DNA of 64,000 nt from Hymenobacter cavernae (GCF_014641455.1 NZ_BMHT01000001.1:186001-250000); one strand, 5' to 3'. Positions 17,900 to 27,368 are shown, counted from the stretch's first letter. Notes: a model not told the origin generated them from the sequence alone. Made by a program: numbers and translations.

Positions 17900-18151
17900 A
17901 TGAGCCTAGCTAACGAAAAAATCCACAAACAGGATACTCGCAAAAAGTATTGCCGTTTCAAGAAGAACGGCATCAAGTACGTCGACTACAAAGACCCGAA
18001 CTTCCTGCTGAAGTTCGTGAACGAGCAAGGCCGCGTACTGCCCCGTCGTATCACGGGTACCAGCCTGAAGTTTCAGCGCAAAGTAGCGCAAGCCGTGGCC
18101 AAAGCCCGTCACCTGGCGTTGATGCCTTACGTAACTGACTCGCTGAAATAG
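17900..18151 (+). CDS. rpsR: 30S ribosomal protein bS18
   Basis: This 83-residue protein contains the bS18 core: KKYCRFKKNGIKYVDYKDP, then GRVLPRRITGTSLKFQRKVA and the C-terminal ARHLALMPY. It pairs with bS6 on the small-subunit platform. Only 4 bp separate it from rpsF, so the two are co-translated. A long inverted repeat lies between it and rplI. Confidence 0.97.
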   Translation: MSLANEKIHKQDTRKKYCRFKKNGIKYVDYKDPNFLLKFVNEQGRVLPRRITGTSLKFQRKVAQAVAKARHLALMPYVTDSLK

Positions 18152-18159
18152 ACATTAGT

Positions 18160-18249
18160 TAGTATTGAGTAGTTGGTATTGAGTAGTGAGGCAATCAGAA
18201 AGTTTTCTTCTATGCTTACTTAATACCTACTACTCACTACTCAATACTA
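18160..18249. repeat. Inverted repeat with internal tandem words between rpsR and rplI
   Basis: The arms 18174-18190 and 18233-18249 are complementary at 16 of 17 positions. The word TATTGAGTAGT is also tandemly duplicated in the left half (from 18162 and from 18177). The element occupies most of the 107-bp gap, starting 8 bp after the rpsR stop. It belongs by style to the ACTCA-word inverted repeats at 48192-48260 and 55371-55499. Confidence 0.8.
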
Positions 18250-18258
18250 GATAAAGAC

Positions 18259-18702
18259 ATGGAAGTAATTCTGAAAGACGACGTAAAGAACCTAGGTTAC
18301 AAGAACGATATCGTGACGGTAAAGCCTGGTTATGGCCGTAACTACCTGTTGCCACAGGGCCTTGCGGTTCTGGCTGACAAGGCTAACAAGAAAATTGTAG
18401 CTGAAAACGTACGCCAGGCTGCTCACAAAGCAGAAAAAATAAAAACTGACGCACAAAACATTGCTAACCAGATCGGTGAAGCAGTACTAGAGATTCGGGC
18501 TAAAGTAGGCGAAACCGGTAAGATCTTCGGTCGTGTAACTACGCTGCAAATTGCCGAGGCACTCAAAGCGAAAGGCATTGAAGTAGATCGTAAGCGCATT
18601 TCCTTCGATCAAGAGCCTTCAACTGCTGGTGAGTACACTGCTACTATCAACCTGCACAAAGAAGTGAAGCACCAGGTGCGCTTTAATGTAGTAGCTGAAT
18701 AG
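18259..18702 (+). CDS. rplI: 50S ribosomal protein bL9
   Basis: The 147-residue protein starts with the L9 signature MEVILKDDVKNLGYKNDIV and KPGYGRNYLLPQGLAV, followed by the long central helix (about 45-80) and the C-terminal rRNA-binding domain with GKIFGRVTT. It is the third gene of the ribosomal cluster and is followed by an intrinsic terminator at 18719-18753. Confidence 0.97.
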   Translation: MEVILKDDVKNLGYKNDIVTVKPGYGRNYLLPQGLAVLADKANKKIVAENVRQAAHKAEKIKTDAQNIANQIGEAVLEIRAKVGETGKIFGRVTTLQIAEALKAKGIEVDRKRISFDQEPSTAGEYTATINLHKEVKHQVRFNVVAE

Positions 18703-18718
18703 TTCGCATTGCTTAAGT

Positions 18719-18753
18719 TAAAAGCCCGATCACGCGAGTGGTTGGGCTTTTTT
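18719..18753 (+). terminator. Intrinsic terminator of the rpsF-rpsR-rplI operon
   Basis: AAAGCCC and GGGCTTT arms enclose an imperfect GC-rich stem and are followed by a run of T (18748-18753). It lies 17 bp after the rplI stop. Confidence 0.8.
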
Positions 18754-18919
18754 GTTGAAATTGTAACTTCTTTCGTTCAAGTCCTTGTTCAACTACGTGG
18801 TTTGCTCGGTAATCAACAGGTTAGCTGAGTAGGCGAAGACCTAGGTTTGGGTTTGGCTAAACGCACAGAGTTCAGTAGGTTGCTTGTTCCTTGTCCAGTC
18901 GCGGCCGTATTTAGTTAGA

Positions 18920-20824
18920 ATGTTTCGCACCGAAATTCCTTTTATTGCACACCCGCACCCGCTGCCCGCATCAGCACGCATCCTCACTGTAGGCTCCTGC
19001 TTTTCCGATGCAATTGGCAATCGACTTGCGGACGCGAAAGTGCAGACATTGGTTAATCCCTTTGGCACTGTATTCAACCCTTTATCCGCTTGCAAGCTAC
19101 TACGGGCCGCTGTCGGGGAAGAAGTGGACTGGCAGCAACACCTAGTGGAAGCACGCGGCAGGTGGCAGAGCTATGACTTGCATGCTACCATCGGTGCCGA
19201 CTCACCCGTTGCGTTGCTGCAACATATTCAGGAGTTGGTGCAGCAAACCGGCGACTTCGTGCGCACGGCTGATGTCGTTGTGCTTACCCTAGGTTCTGCT
19301 TTTGCGTACCGGCTGCTGGAAACGCAGGAGCTTGTAAGCAATTGCCACAAGATTCCGGCTGAGCGCTTTGAGAAAGAATTGCTGACGCCGGACGAGATTA
19401 TTAATGCGGTGGCAGAAACCCACGCCTTTCTGCGGCTACAGAATCCGAAGCTTCGGTTTATCTTGACTGTCAGCCCGGTACGGCATTTGAAGGACACATT
19501 GCCGCTAAATGCCGTAAGCAAATCAGTGTTGAGAGTTGCGTGCCATTACTTGAGCGAACTGCTTGCCGATGTAGCTTATTTCCCGGCGTACGAGCTGTTG
19601 TTGGATGATCTGCGTGATTATCGCTTCTACGCGGCTGACATGCTGCATCCTTCTGAAGTAGCGGATAATTATATCTGGGAGCGATTCACACGAACGTATT
19701 TTGACGCCGATTTTGGTCGTTTCCGGAAAGAATGGGAATCAGTACGGCAAGCCTTATCGCACCGACCGCTTTACCCGAGTGCACCCGAGTATCGGCAATT
19801 TCTGGAAAATACACTCGGTCGTTTGCAGCGCCTGTCTACTCAGGCCGACTTACGCGCTGAGATACGCGAGGTGGAGCAGCGACTAAAAGCGTTGCCGACT
19901 CCTAAGCCTGTGGTGCTTCCCGAGCCGGAGGAAGACGATGAGGAACGCATTGACATCGGTGCAGCCGAAAGAACTGCTGTTCCCGTGACTCCTGAAGAGC
20001 AGCCACTGATGACGGAAGTGGTTGAGGAAGATGAAGAAGAGGAAACCTTTATAGCCGAAGAACCAGCAATAGAAGCGCAGCCAACTACGGAGACGGCAGA
20101 AGCGGCGCCTGCTTCGTTGAAGAAAAAGCGTCGTTCAAGAGGTGGAGCTAAACGAACAGCCCGCAAAAAAGCAGCTCAGCTCGCAGCGCTGGCTACTCCT
20201 GAAGCTCAGCTACTATTACCATCAGCGGAGCCAGTGGCACTTATTGCTGAAAATGCCACCGCTGAAAGCACGCCTGAGTCGGTTGAGTTACCGTCTGCTG
20301 AAAACCAAGTAACGGAGATTCCTCAACCAGCGCATGAGTCGGAACCTAGGCCTGAGCTAGCTTCAGAACCTGAGTTGGAGTCTGTTCCTGCATCCGTTGT
20401 CACTTCACAAGCAGAAGCATCCGAACCAACGGAAGATTCGGCTACTCCTTCGGATGATGAACCGAACACTGCCGACCTGCAAACGACAGATGAACCCGTG
20501 CCAACTGCCCCTAGAGCTCGCAAAGGACGCACGGCAGGGCAGATTCTGAAGGCAAAAAGCGGCCGTAAGTCAGCAAAAGCTGCGACTAACACGGCTTCTA
20601 AAACGGCGAAAGCTAGCTCCGCTGGCACCACTCGCCGCAAAGCACCCGCCGTGACAGCACCAGCGCCAGCAGCAGTTGAGTCTCAGCCGCTTCCTGAGCC
20701 TGCGCCCGTAGCTGAAGCTAATCCTAATGATGTACCAACGGCACCTGCTGTCGCGGCGAAGCGGCGCGGCCGTCCACCGCGCAAGAAGCCCGCGAAAACT
20801 GACGAATCGACACCTCCTACGTAA
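18920..20824 (+). CDS. GSCFA domain protein with acidic and histone-like basic tail
   Basis: The 634-residue protein begins with a GSCFA domain (about residues 1-310): GSCFSDAIG at 25-33 carries the family signature, with NPFGTVFNP and a DMLHPSEVADNYIWE block near 245. GSCFA proteins are SGNH-hydrolase-like and of unsettled function. From about residue 330 the chain becomes low complexity. A Glu-rich stretch is followed by Lys/Arg/Ala/Pro-rich segments (KKKRRSRGGAKRTARKKAA) and an AT-hook-like KRRGRPPRKKPAK at the C-terminus, suggesting nucleic-acid binding. The ATG at 18920 fits the domain start; an earlier frame start at 18884 adds 12 unlike residues. Confidence 0.88.
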   Translation: MFRTEIPFIAHPHPLPASARILTVGSCFSDAIGNRLADAKVQTLVNPFGTVFNPLSACKLLRAAVGEEVDWQQHLVEARGRWQSYDLHATIGADSPVALLQHIQELVQQTGDFVRTADVVVLTLGSAFAYRLLETQELVSNCHKIPAERFEKELLTPDEIINAVAETHAFLRLQNPKLRFILTVSPVRHLKDTLPLNAVSKSVLRVACHYLSELLADVAYFPAYELLLDDLRDYRFYAADMLHPSEVADNYIWERFTRTYFDADFGRFRKEWESVRQALSHRPLYPSAPEYRQFLENTLGRLQRLSTQADLRAEIREVEQRLKALPTPKPVVLPEPEEDDEERIDIGAAERTAVPVTPEEQPLMTEVVEEDEEEETFIAEEPAIEAQPTTETAEAAPASLKKKRRSRGGAKRTARKKAAQLAALATPEAQLLLPSAEPVALIAENATAESTPESVELPSAENQVTEIPQPAHESEPRPELASEPELESVPASVVTSQAEASEPTEDSATPSDDEPNTADLQTTDEPVPTAPRARKGRTAGQILKAKSGRKSAKAATNTASKTAKASSAGTTRRKAPAVTAPAPAAVESQPLPEPAPVAEANPNDVPTAPAVAAKRRGRPPRKKPAKTDESTPPT

Positions 20825-20827
20825 AAC

Positions 20828-20861
20828 AAAACCCGGCTGCTCTGGCCGGGTTTTGTTTTTT
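20828..20861 (+). terminator. Intrinsic terminator after the GSCFA gene
   Basis: AAAACCCGGC and GCCGGGTTTT arms with a 7-base loop are followed by TGTTTTTT. It sits 3 bp after the stop codon and 20 bp before the next start. Confidence 0.9.
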
Positions 20862-20881
20862 CAAGCTAGCTCTTTGTTCTC

Positions 20882-22915
20882 ATGTCTACTTCTGCATCAA
20901 GTTTCACGAATCGTTTAATCGACGAAACCAGTCCTTACCTGCTCCAACACGCGCATAACCCAGTGATGTGGTATCCGTGGGGAGAAGAAGCTTTGGACCG
21001 CGCCAAAGCAGAGCAAAAACCGATTCTGGTGAGCATTGGTTACGCGGCTTGTCACTGGTGCCATGTAATGGAGCGTGAATCGTTTGAGAATCAGCGTATC
21101 GCGGAGGTGATGAACCAGCATTTTGTGTGCATCAAAGTAGACCGGGAAGAACGACCGGACGTCGACCAGGTGTACATGGACGCCGTGCAGGCGATGGGTG
21201 TACAGGGCGGCTGGCCGCTGAACGTGTTTTTGAACCCGGATGCGAAGCCATTCTACGGCGGCACTTACTTCCCGCCCCGCAATTGGGTGCAGCTGCTAAC
21301 GAGCATTGGCGAGGCGTATCAGGGTGAGCACCGGGCGGAGCTGGACGAATCGGCGGAGCAGTTTGCCCGCGTGCTTCGGGCCAGTGACTTAGAGAAATAT
21401 AGCTCTCAAGGCCCAGACCTAGGTTTGTCGGACGAGGAGTTTAGCCTGTTGGTCAATAACCTAGGTGGGCGTTTCGACCGGGACCTAGGTGGCATGAACC
21501 GCGCGCCGAAGTTCCCAATGCCCAGCATCTGGCGCTTCCTGCTGCGCTGCCACGCCCTAATCGGCAACCAGGTAGTGCTGGATCAAACCATACTTACACT
21601 CCGCGAAATGGCTTGGGGCGGCTTGTACGACCAAATTGGTGGTGGCTTTGCGCGCTACTCGGTTGATGCGGAGTGGCTGGTACCACACTTCGAGAAAATG
21701 CTCTACGACAATGGCCAGCTTGTGAGCTTGTACGCCGAAGCATATCAAGTAACAGGAAATGATCTGTTTCGGGAGGTAGTGTATGACACGGTAGCCTTTG
21801 TGCAACGTGAGCTGACCAGCCCGGAAGGCGGCTTCTATTCGTCGTTGGATGCGGATAGTGAAGGCGAGGAAGGTAAGTTTTACGTGTTTACCAAAGAAGA
21901 GCTAGGTGAGCTGCTCGGCGATGAGGAGGCACTTTTTTCCAGCTATTATAACTGCAACAGCCTAGGTAACTGGGAGCACGGCCGCAACATTCTGCATCGG
22001 CGGCAGACAGATGCGGAGTTTGCCGAGGAGCATGAGCTAGCCCCGGAAGTTGTGACGCAACTCGTGCGCGATTGGAAGGAGAAAATCATGGAGGCGCGAG
22101 CAAACCGCGTACGACCCGGCCTTGATGACAAGATCCTGGCTGGTTGGAACGCCCTAATGCTAAACGGATTGATAGACGCTTACCGGGCTTTTGGCGAAGC
22201 AGCGTTCCTTGACCTAGCTTTACAAAACGCCCAATTTATTCAGGAGAAGCTGCGCAACGGTGTCGGCCTGTGGCGTAATTATAAGAATGGTCGCGCTACC
22301 ATCGCGGGCTTTCTGGAGGATTATGCGTTAGTCATCCAAGCCTTCACGCAGCTCTACGAAGTTACCTTCGAGGAGCAATGGCTGGGCGAGGCGGAAGCGC
22401 TGACGGAATATGTGCTGGCGAACTTCTTTGACCCGCAGGAAAACCAGTTTTTCTATACCGACGCGACCGGCGAAGCACTGATTGCCCGCAAGAAGGAGCT
22501 GTTTGATAATGTGATACCTAGCTCTAACTCGGTAATGGCGCACAACCTGCACCGCCTGGGTTTGCACCTGGAAAATGCCCGCTACGCGGAGCTAGCTTCT
22601 ACGATGCTCCGGCAGGTGCAGGAACTAGCCGTGAAAGAGCCACAGCACCTTACCAATTGGGCTTCCTTGTACGCCGCTTTACTGAAGCCGGCCGCGGAAA
22701 TTGCCATTGTAGGGCCAGCGGCAGAAACCATGCGCCACGAGCTGCAACAGTACTTTTTACCCAATGCCGTAGTGGCCGGCACGACTAGCAGCAGCGGCTT
22801 GCCGTTGCTTCAACAGCGTGCGGCTCAAAACGATCAGACCACTATTTATGTTTGCTTTAACCGGGCCTGCCAACGGCCGGTGCATACGGTAACGGAGGCG
22901 TTGGCCCAACTGTAG
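20882..22915 (+). CDS. YyaL-type thioredoxin-domain protein (DUF255 / six-hairpin glycosidase-like)
   Basis: The 677-residue protein opens with the DUF255 thioredoxin-like domain: [19 protein letters not shown], then the redox-type CHWC (Cys57, Cys60) and [32 protein letters not shown]. The rest resembles an (alpha/alpha) barrel as in N-acylglucosamine epimerase-like enzymes. Bacterial YyaL and human SPATA20 belong here; their reaction is not established. It has no signal peptide. Several Leu-Gly pairs are written CTAGGT (for example 21420, 21462 and 21484). Confidence 0.93.
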   Translation: MSTSASSFTNRLIDETSPYLLQHAHNPVMWYPWGEEALDRAKAEQKPILVSIGYAACHWCHVMERESFENQRIAEVMNQHFVCIKVDREERPDVDQVYMDAVQAMGVQGGWPLNVFLNPDAKPFYGGTYFPPRNWVQLLTSIGEAYQGEHRAELDESAEQFARVLRASDLEKYSSQGPDLGLSDEEFSLLVNNLGGRFDRDLGGMNRAPKFPMPSIWRFLLRCHALIGNQVVLDQTILTLREMAWGGLYDQIGGGFARYSVDAEWLVPHFEKMLYDNGQLVSLYAEAYQVTGNDLFREVVYDTVAFVQRELTSPEGGFYSSLDADSEGEEGKFYVFTKEELGELLGDEEALFSSYYNCNSLGNWEHGRNILHRRQTDAEFAEEHELAPEVVTQLVRDWKEKIMEARANRVRPGLDDKILAGWNALMLNGLIDAYRAFGEAAFLDLALQNAQFIQEKLRNGVGLWRNYKNGRATIAGFLEDYALVIQAFTQLYEVTFEEQWLGEAEALTEYVLANFFDPQENQFFYTDATGEALIARKKELFDNVIPSSNSVMAHNLHRLGLHLENARYAELASTMLRQVQELAVKEPQHLTNWASLYAALLKPAAEIAIVGPAAETMRHELQQYFLPNAVVAGTTSSSGLPLLQQRAAQNDQTTIYVCFNRACQRPVHTVTEALAQL

Positions 22916-22937
22916 CGCGGCGCACATTTGGAGGCGC

Positions 22938-25538
22938 ATGGCTCCGGTTGCCCGCTCCATTCGTGTTATCTTTACGGTTCGCCCGACAGTATTCTTTCCC
23001 TTGAGCCTCTCTTTTGACTTTGTTTTGCCGGAAGCCACGGCGACGGACCGCATCACGCTTTTCGTCGACGTGATTCTGCCGTTGCCGCTGCCCAAGCTCT
23101 ACACCTACCGCGTGCCCTACGAAATGAACGACGAAGTCGTGATTGGAGGGCGCGTGATTGTGCAGTTTGGTGCCAAGAAAACGCTGAGCTGCATTGTGGC
23201 GGCCGTGCACGAAACACCGCCTAAGCAGTACCAGGCCAAGTATATTCTAGAGTTCATTGATGATGCGCCGGTCGTCACGCAGCCGCAGCTGAAGCTGTTT
23301 CGCTGGATGGCTGACTATTACATGTGTACCCTCGGAGAGGTGATCAACGCGGCCTTACCCTCGGCGCTGAAGCTTAGCTCGGAGTCGCGCATTCAGTTGC
23401 ACCCGGCTTTTGTAGCGGAGGAAAATCCGTACCCGCTGTCGGAGCAGGAGGAGCGCATCGTGAGCATTCTGGCTTCGGAAGATGGCAAGTCGCTTACGTT
23501 TACGGAAGTAGGCGACCTACTGGGTATCAGCAGCTTTCATAAGGTAATTAAAAGCCTGATTCAGAAAGACGTCATCTTTCTGTTTGAGCACTTGGCTGAT
23601 AAGTACACGCCGAAAGTGGTGAAGAAGGTGCACCTGGCGCATCACTTTGTGGAGGAAGGTGTGCTCGAAGAACTGTTCCAAAAGCTAGCTTCCAAACCCA
23701 AACAGCTTGATGTGCTGATGCGCTACTTGCAGCGCGTGCCGGTGTACCAGAATATTCACGCCAACCACAAGGGGCTGGAAAAAGCGTATCTCACGAGCAG
23801 TCCGCACCTCTCCCCTTCTGCCGTCAATACGCTCATCAAAAATGGCGTTTTGGAGCAATTCGACGTGATTGTGTCGCGCTTTCCGTTGGAAGATGAGCCG
23901 GAAGCCAAGCTGCACTTCGCGCTCAGCGAAGCCCAAACCGCCGCCCGCGACGAAGTCCTGAACCTCTTCGGGGAGAAAGACATCGTGCTGCTGCACGGTG
24001 TAACGGGCGCAGGCAAGACTGAAATCTACATTGATCTGATTCGCAAGGCCTTGGAAGGCGGCGGGCAGGTGCTGTACCTGCTCCCGGAAATTGCCCTCAC
24101 GGCTCAGATCGTAACACGCCTGATGCGCGTGTTTGGGTCAAGGCTAGGTGTCTACCACTCCAAGTTCTCCGACAACGAGCGGGTAGAAGTGTGGAACGGC
24201 GTGCTATCGGGGCGCTTTCAGGTGGTGGTGGGCGTGCGCTCGGCCGTGTTTCTGCCCTTCGACAACCTAGCTCTTATCATTGTGGATGAAGAGCACGAGT
24301 CGAGCTACAAGCAGTACGAGCCGGCCCCGCGCTACAATGCCCGCGAGGTAGCCTTGATGATGGCTAATTATCAAGGGGCCAAAACGTTGCTAGGTTCGGC
24401 TACGCCGGCCGTTGAAACCTACTACCAAACCCGCGCCGGGCGCTATGGGTTAGTTACGCTTACCAAACGCTTCGGGGAAGCCGGTTTGCCTGAAATTGAG
24501 CTGGTTGATACGCGTAAGTCGCGCGAGGCGAAGAAGATGCATAATCACTTCACGCCCGAGCTGCTGACGGAAATCGAAACCAAGCTCAGCCTAAAGGAGC
24601 AGGTTATTCTGTTCCAAAACCGGCGCGGCTACTCGCCTTTTATCAATTGCCTGGATTGCGGCTGGATTCCGAAGTGTAAGAACTGCGCCGTTAGTCTGAG
24701 CTACCACAAGCACAGCCACGAGCTGCGATGCCACTACTGCGGCTACGCCGACCGCATGCCGGTGGAGTGCCCCGCGTGCGGTTCGCGCAACCTGAAAACG
24801 GTAGGATTTGGCACCGAAAAGATCGAGGACGACCTCAAGATTATGCTGCCGGCTGCCAACGTGCAGCGCATGGACCTGGATACCACCCGCGCCAAGAACT
24901 CGTACCAGCAAATCATCAGCGACTTCGAGAAGCAGACGACCAACGTGCTGGTTGGCACCCAGATGGTGACCAAAGGCCTAGACTTTGCCAATGTGAGTCT
25001 GGTCGGCATCATCAATGCCGACAGCATCATTCACTACCCCGATTTCCGGGCGCACGAGCGGGCGTTTCAGATGTTTGTGCAGGTGAGCGGGCGCGCCGGG
25101 CGCAAGGGCAAGAAAGGCAAGGTTATCATCCAGACCGCCGACCCGCAGCAAGTGATTTTCGACAAAGTAATCCGCAACGATTACCTCGAATTCTACGATT
25201 ACGAAATCACGCAGCGACGCGAATATGGCTTTCCGCCGTTTATGCGGGTCATCCGAATGACGGTGAAGCATATGGACCAAAGCCTAGGTGAACAGGCGGC
25301 CATTCTGCTCACCCAGGAACTGGTGGCGAGGCTAGGTCGGGAGGCGGTGCTGGGGCCGGAAGCGCCATATATTTTCCGCATCCGCAACTTCTACTTGCAG
25401 GAAATCACGATTAAGCTTGATCGGGAACACACGGTGCTCAAGCAGGCTAAGCTGCAAATCTGCGAGGCGATGAACGTGGTCAAAGATCAAAAAGAGTTTA
25501 AACAGGCTAGGTTGGTAGCCGACGTGGACCCGATGTAA
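22938..25538 (+). CDS. priA: Primosomal protein N' (PriA helicase)
   Basis: This replication-restart helicase (up to 866 residues) has the N-terminal 3'-end-binding domain (VDVILPLPLPKLYTYRVP), Walker A GVTGAGKTE, the DEEH box VDEEHESSYKQYEP, helicase motif LGSATPAVET, and a zinc-binding insert with paired Cys motifs (CLDC, CKNC, CHYC, CPAC). It reloads DnaB at stalled forks. The first about 30 residues from the ATG at 22938 are unlike PriA. The true start may be a TTG inside 22995-23030, since the conserved domain begins near residue 38 and no other early ATG exists. Confidence 0.95.
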   Translation: MAPVARSIRVIFTVRPTVFFPLSLSFDFVLPEATATDRITLFVDVILPLPLPKLYTYRVPYEMNDEVVIGGRVIVQFGAKKTLSCIVAAVHETPPKQYQAKYILEFIDDAPVVTQPQLKLFRWMADYYMCTLGEVINAALPSALKLSSESRIQLHPAFVAEENPYPLSEQEERIVSILASEDGKSLTFTEVGDLLGISSFHKVIKSLIQKDVIFLFEHLADKYTPKVVKKVHLAHHFVEEGVLEELFQKLASKPKQLDVLMRYLQRVPVYQNIHANHKGLEKAYLTSSPHLSPSAVNTLIKNGVLEQFDVIVSRFPLEDEPEAKLHFALSEAQTAARDEVLNLFGEKDIVLLHGVTGAGKTEIYIDLIRKALEGGGQVLYLLPEIALTAQIVTRLMRVFGSRLGVYHSKFSDNERVEVWNGVLSGRFQVVVGVRSAVFLPFDNLALIIVDEEHESSYKQYEPAPRYNAREVALMMANYQGAKTLLGSATPAVETYYQTRAGRYGLVTLTKRFGEAGLPEIELVDTRKSREAKKMHNHFTPELLTEIETKLSLKEQVILFQNRRGYSPFINCLDCGWIPKCKNCAVSLSYHKHSHELRCHYCGYADRMPVECPACGSRNLKTVGFGTEKIEDDLKIMLPAANVQRMDLDTTRAKNSYQQIISDFEKQTTNVLVGTQMVTKGLDFANVSLVGIINADSIIHYPDFRAHERAFQMFVQVSGRAGRKGKKGKVIIQTADPQQVIFDKVIRNDYLEFYDYEITQRREYGFPPFMRVIRMTVKHMDQSLGEQAAILLTQELVARLGREAVLGPEAPYIFRIRNFYLQEITIKLDREHTVLKQAKLQICEAMNVVKDQKEFKQARLVADVDPM

Positions 25539-25554
25539 AACCTAGGTTTAAAAT

Positions 25555-25594
25555 AAAAAGCCCGACCATCATGCATGATGGTCGGGCTTTTTTA
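25555..25594. terminator. Bidirectional terminator between priA and the convergent lipoprotein gene
   Basis: A near-perfect palindrome (arms of about 19 bases around ATGCAT-type centre) has AAAAAG on the left and CTTTTTT on the right, so it works on both strands. It lies 16 bp after priA and 16 bp after the minus-strand gene at 25610. Confidence 0.92.
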
Positions 25595-25609
25595 TTGCAT
25601 TATAGACGC

Positions 25610-26209
25610 TTATACCTCGTCCAAAATGCCTAGGATAATGAGCACGATACCTAGGATGGCGAGAATAGCGCCAAGCAGGCCGATAATGCCACCAAATATC
25701 CCTAGCAAAATACCCACTAACAGCAATACAATGCCTAGCTTGATGTTGCGGCTGAGTGCGTTAGCATCATCCGTCGAAGCAGTTTCGGTGCGCTGCTTGA
25801 GTTGCATCTTTGAAGCTACTTTATCAGCCTTCTTCATCACCTTCTGCACCATAGCTTTCTGCACGATGTTTAGCTTGACAGCTTTGGCTGGCTTAGCAAC
25901 TTCCGCTTTGGCAGTGGTAGCAGCAGGCGCTACAGGAGCAGCAACTTTAGCGGGAACTGCTGGAGCTTGAGCAACTACGGCCGGCGCAGCCTGTGGAGTG
26001 CTAACTTCAGGCGTAGTAACGGGAGCAGCTTCTACTGGGGCGGGCGCTACGGGGGCCACTGCTACAGCGCGGTTGGCAGCTGTGCCGTGGTACGACGACG
26101 TTTTGGGCAGCATAGCATACTCAGCGCGGTTGCAGCTCGTGAGTGATGCGGCAAAAAGTACAGCCGACGTCATGTAGCCAAGCCATTTCGTGTGGATTTT
26201 TGGCATCAT
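25610..26209 (-). CDS. Ala/Pro-rich lipoprotein with C-terminal Gly/Ile/Leu membrane segment
   Basis: I do not recognise a named family. The 199-residue product has a lipoprotein signal ending SLTSC (Cys at about 26), an Ala/Pro/Val-rich low-complexity region (about 45-105), a Lys-rich helical stretch (VQKAMVQKVMKKADKVASKM) and a C-terminal 40-residue run of Gly, Ile and Leu that could form one or two membrane helices. Such ends are seen in small Bacteroidota envelope proteins. Two consecutive Met codons make the start ambiguous by one residue. It is monocistronic, converging on priA. Confidence 0.75.
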   Translation of the reverse strand: MMPKIHTKWLGYMTSAVLFAASLTSCNRAEYAMLPKTSSYHGTAANRAVAVAPVAPAPVEAAPVTTPEVSTPQAAPAVVAQAPAVPAKVAAPVAPAATTAKAEVAKPAKAVKLNIVQKAMVQKVMKKADKVASKMQLKQRTETASTDDANALSRNIKLGIVLLLVGILLGIFGGIIGLLGAILAILGIVLIILGILDEV

Positions 26210-26532
26210 AAGAAGAGAGTAAAAAGGTGAAAAGATTGGGTTGAACAGTGCCCTATACGCGTAAAAGTATAGGTTGGCCGGAGTTTAGGGCAGTAAAAAT
26301 GTAATAATCTGATTTAGCAGTGTTCAGCACCTGCCTCACAGAAGATGTTCTTTGTCAGAACCTCTTTGAGAATCAGCACCTAGCTCTGGCCTTGATTTAC
26401 CACCTAGCTTTTTTAGCTTGCCTGTATAAGCAAAGGGCTTTCTCCTGCGTTGTAGCAAATAGGGTCAGGGCTTTGCCGAACCCTTCGAAGCCAAGTGCTG
26501 TTTAGTTTGGAGGCTTTTGTGAATACTTATCT
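26210..26532. other. Divergent intergenic region, no gene seen
   Basis: These 323 bp separate two divergently read lipoprotein-type genes. A small hairpin, CCTATAC (26252-26258) with GTATAGG (26267-26273), lies in the leader of the minus gene. No full TTTG/TAnnTTTG promoter was found on either strand. The only long plus frame, about 60 codons, lacks coding character. Confidence 0.5.
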
Positions 26533-27327
26533 ATGCGTTGCTCTTCCTTGTTCGTAAAGCATTTTCTGGCTCCTGGCGTACTGCTGATGCAGGTAGCCTG
26601 TACGCAACCGCCAACAGAAAGCAGCAGCGCAGCTTTCATCGGTGAACAGACGCGCAGCGAAGCTCCTGCTGACTCCAGTGGCTACGAGCTCCGCCCTGCT
26701 TCCGACCCCAATGGCATCAGCAAGTACTACCAGGGTCGGCAGATTGCGCACGTAATGGGGCATGAAGGCTCGGGCTGGCTGGAGCGCTCCGACCGCGACG
26801 AGGAAGAAGGTACGGACGTGCTGTTGCAGCAACTCAACCTGAAGCCAAACGATGTAGTGGCGGATATTGGCGCGGGCACTGGCTACTTCTCCTTCCGCAT
26901 CAGTCCGCTGGTGCCGAAAGGGAAAGTGCTGGCGGTTGATATTCAGCCCGAAATGTTGGCCGCTTTGAAGGAAAACAAGCAGCGCAACAACATGCAGAAC
27001 GTGGAACCGGTGCTCGGTACCACCAAAAACCCCAACCTGCCCGCCGGCGCCGTAGATGTCGTGCTGATCGTGGATGCGTACCACGAATTTGACCATCCGC
27101 GCGAGATGATGGAAGCCATCCGCACGTCTCTCACCCCCGAAGGCCGTGTGGTACTGGCCGAATACCGCGCCGAAGATCCGCAGGTGCATATCAAGCGCAT
27201 TCATAAGATGAGCATCGAGCAGGCGCGCAAAGAGATGGAAACCGTGGGGCTGGAGTTCGACAAGAGCGTGGAAGTTTTGCCGCAGCAGCACCTCATGTTC
27301 TTCCGCAAAGCGGAAACCAAGCTCTAA
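26533..27327 (+). CDS. Exported lipoprotein with a class I SAM-methyltransferase domain
   Basis: The 264-residue protein has an unexpected N-terminus: a signal-like segment ending LMQVAC (lipobox, Cys at about 25) and a polar linker. The rest is a Rossmann methyltransferase: motif I VVADIGAGTGYFSF, then VLAVDIQPEML, and VDVVLIVDAYHEFDHP. SAM is a cytoplasmic cofactor, so a lipid-anchored envelope location is odd. Similar signal-bearing 'predicted methyltransferases' exist in several bacteria, with unknown substrate. Alternative internal Met starts (for example QVA region or MGHEGSG) would remove the signal, but the upstream residues read as a clean lipoprotein signal. Confidence 0.8.
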   Translation: MRCSSLFVKHFLAPGVLLMQVACTQPPTESSSAAFIGEQTRSEAPADSSGYELRPASDPNGISKYYQGRQIAHVMGHEGSGWLERSDRDEEEGTDVLLQQLNLKPNDVVADIGAGTGYFSFRISPLVPKGKVLAVDIQPEMLAALKENKQRNNMQNVEPVLGTTKNPNLPAGAVDVVLIVDAYHEFDHPREMMEAIRTSLTPEGRVVLAEYRAEDPQVHIKRIHKMSIEQARKEMETVGLEFDKSVEVLPQQHLMFFRKAETKL

Positions 27328-27368
27328 GCACCTAGGTCGAGGCTGGCGGCAGTAGCGCAACCTAGCCT

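Noticed and set aside
22938-23040. The first about 35 residues of the priA frame as genuine N-terminus
   Set aside because: Not accepted as certain: they do not resemble PriA and the conserved domain begins later; the start is left as an upper bound.
26527-27360. 277-codon minus-strand frame opposite the lipoprotein methyltransferase
   Set aside because: Shadow of the plus gene, which has clear SAM motifs; the minus translation is His/Leu-rich without domain features.
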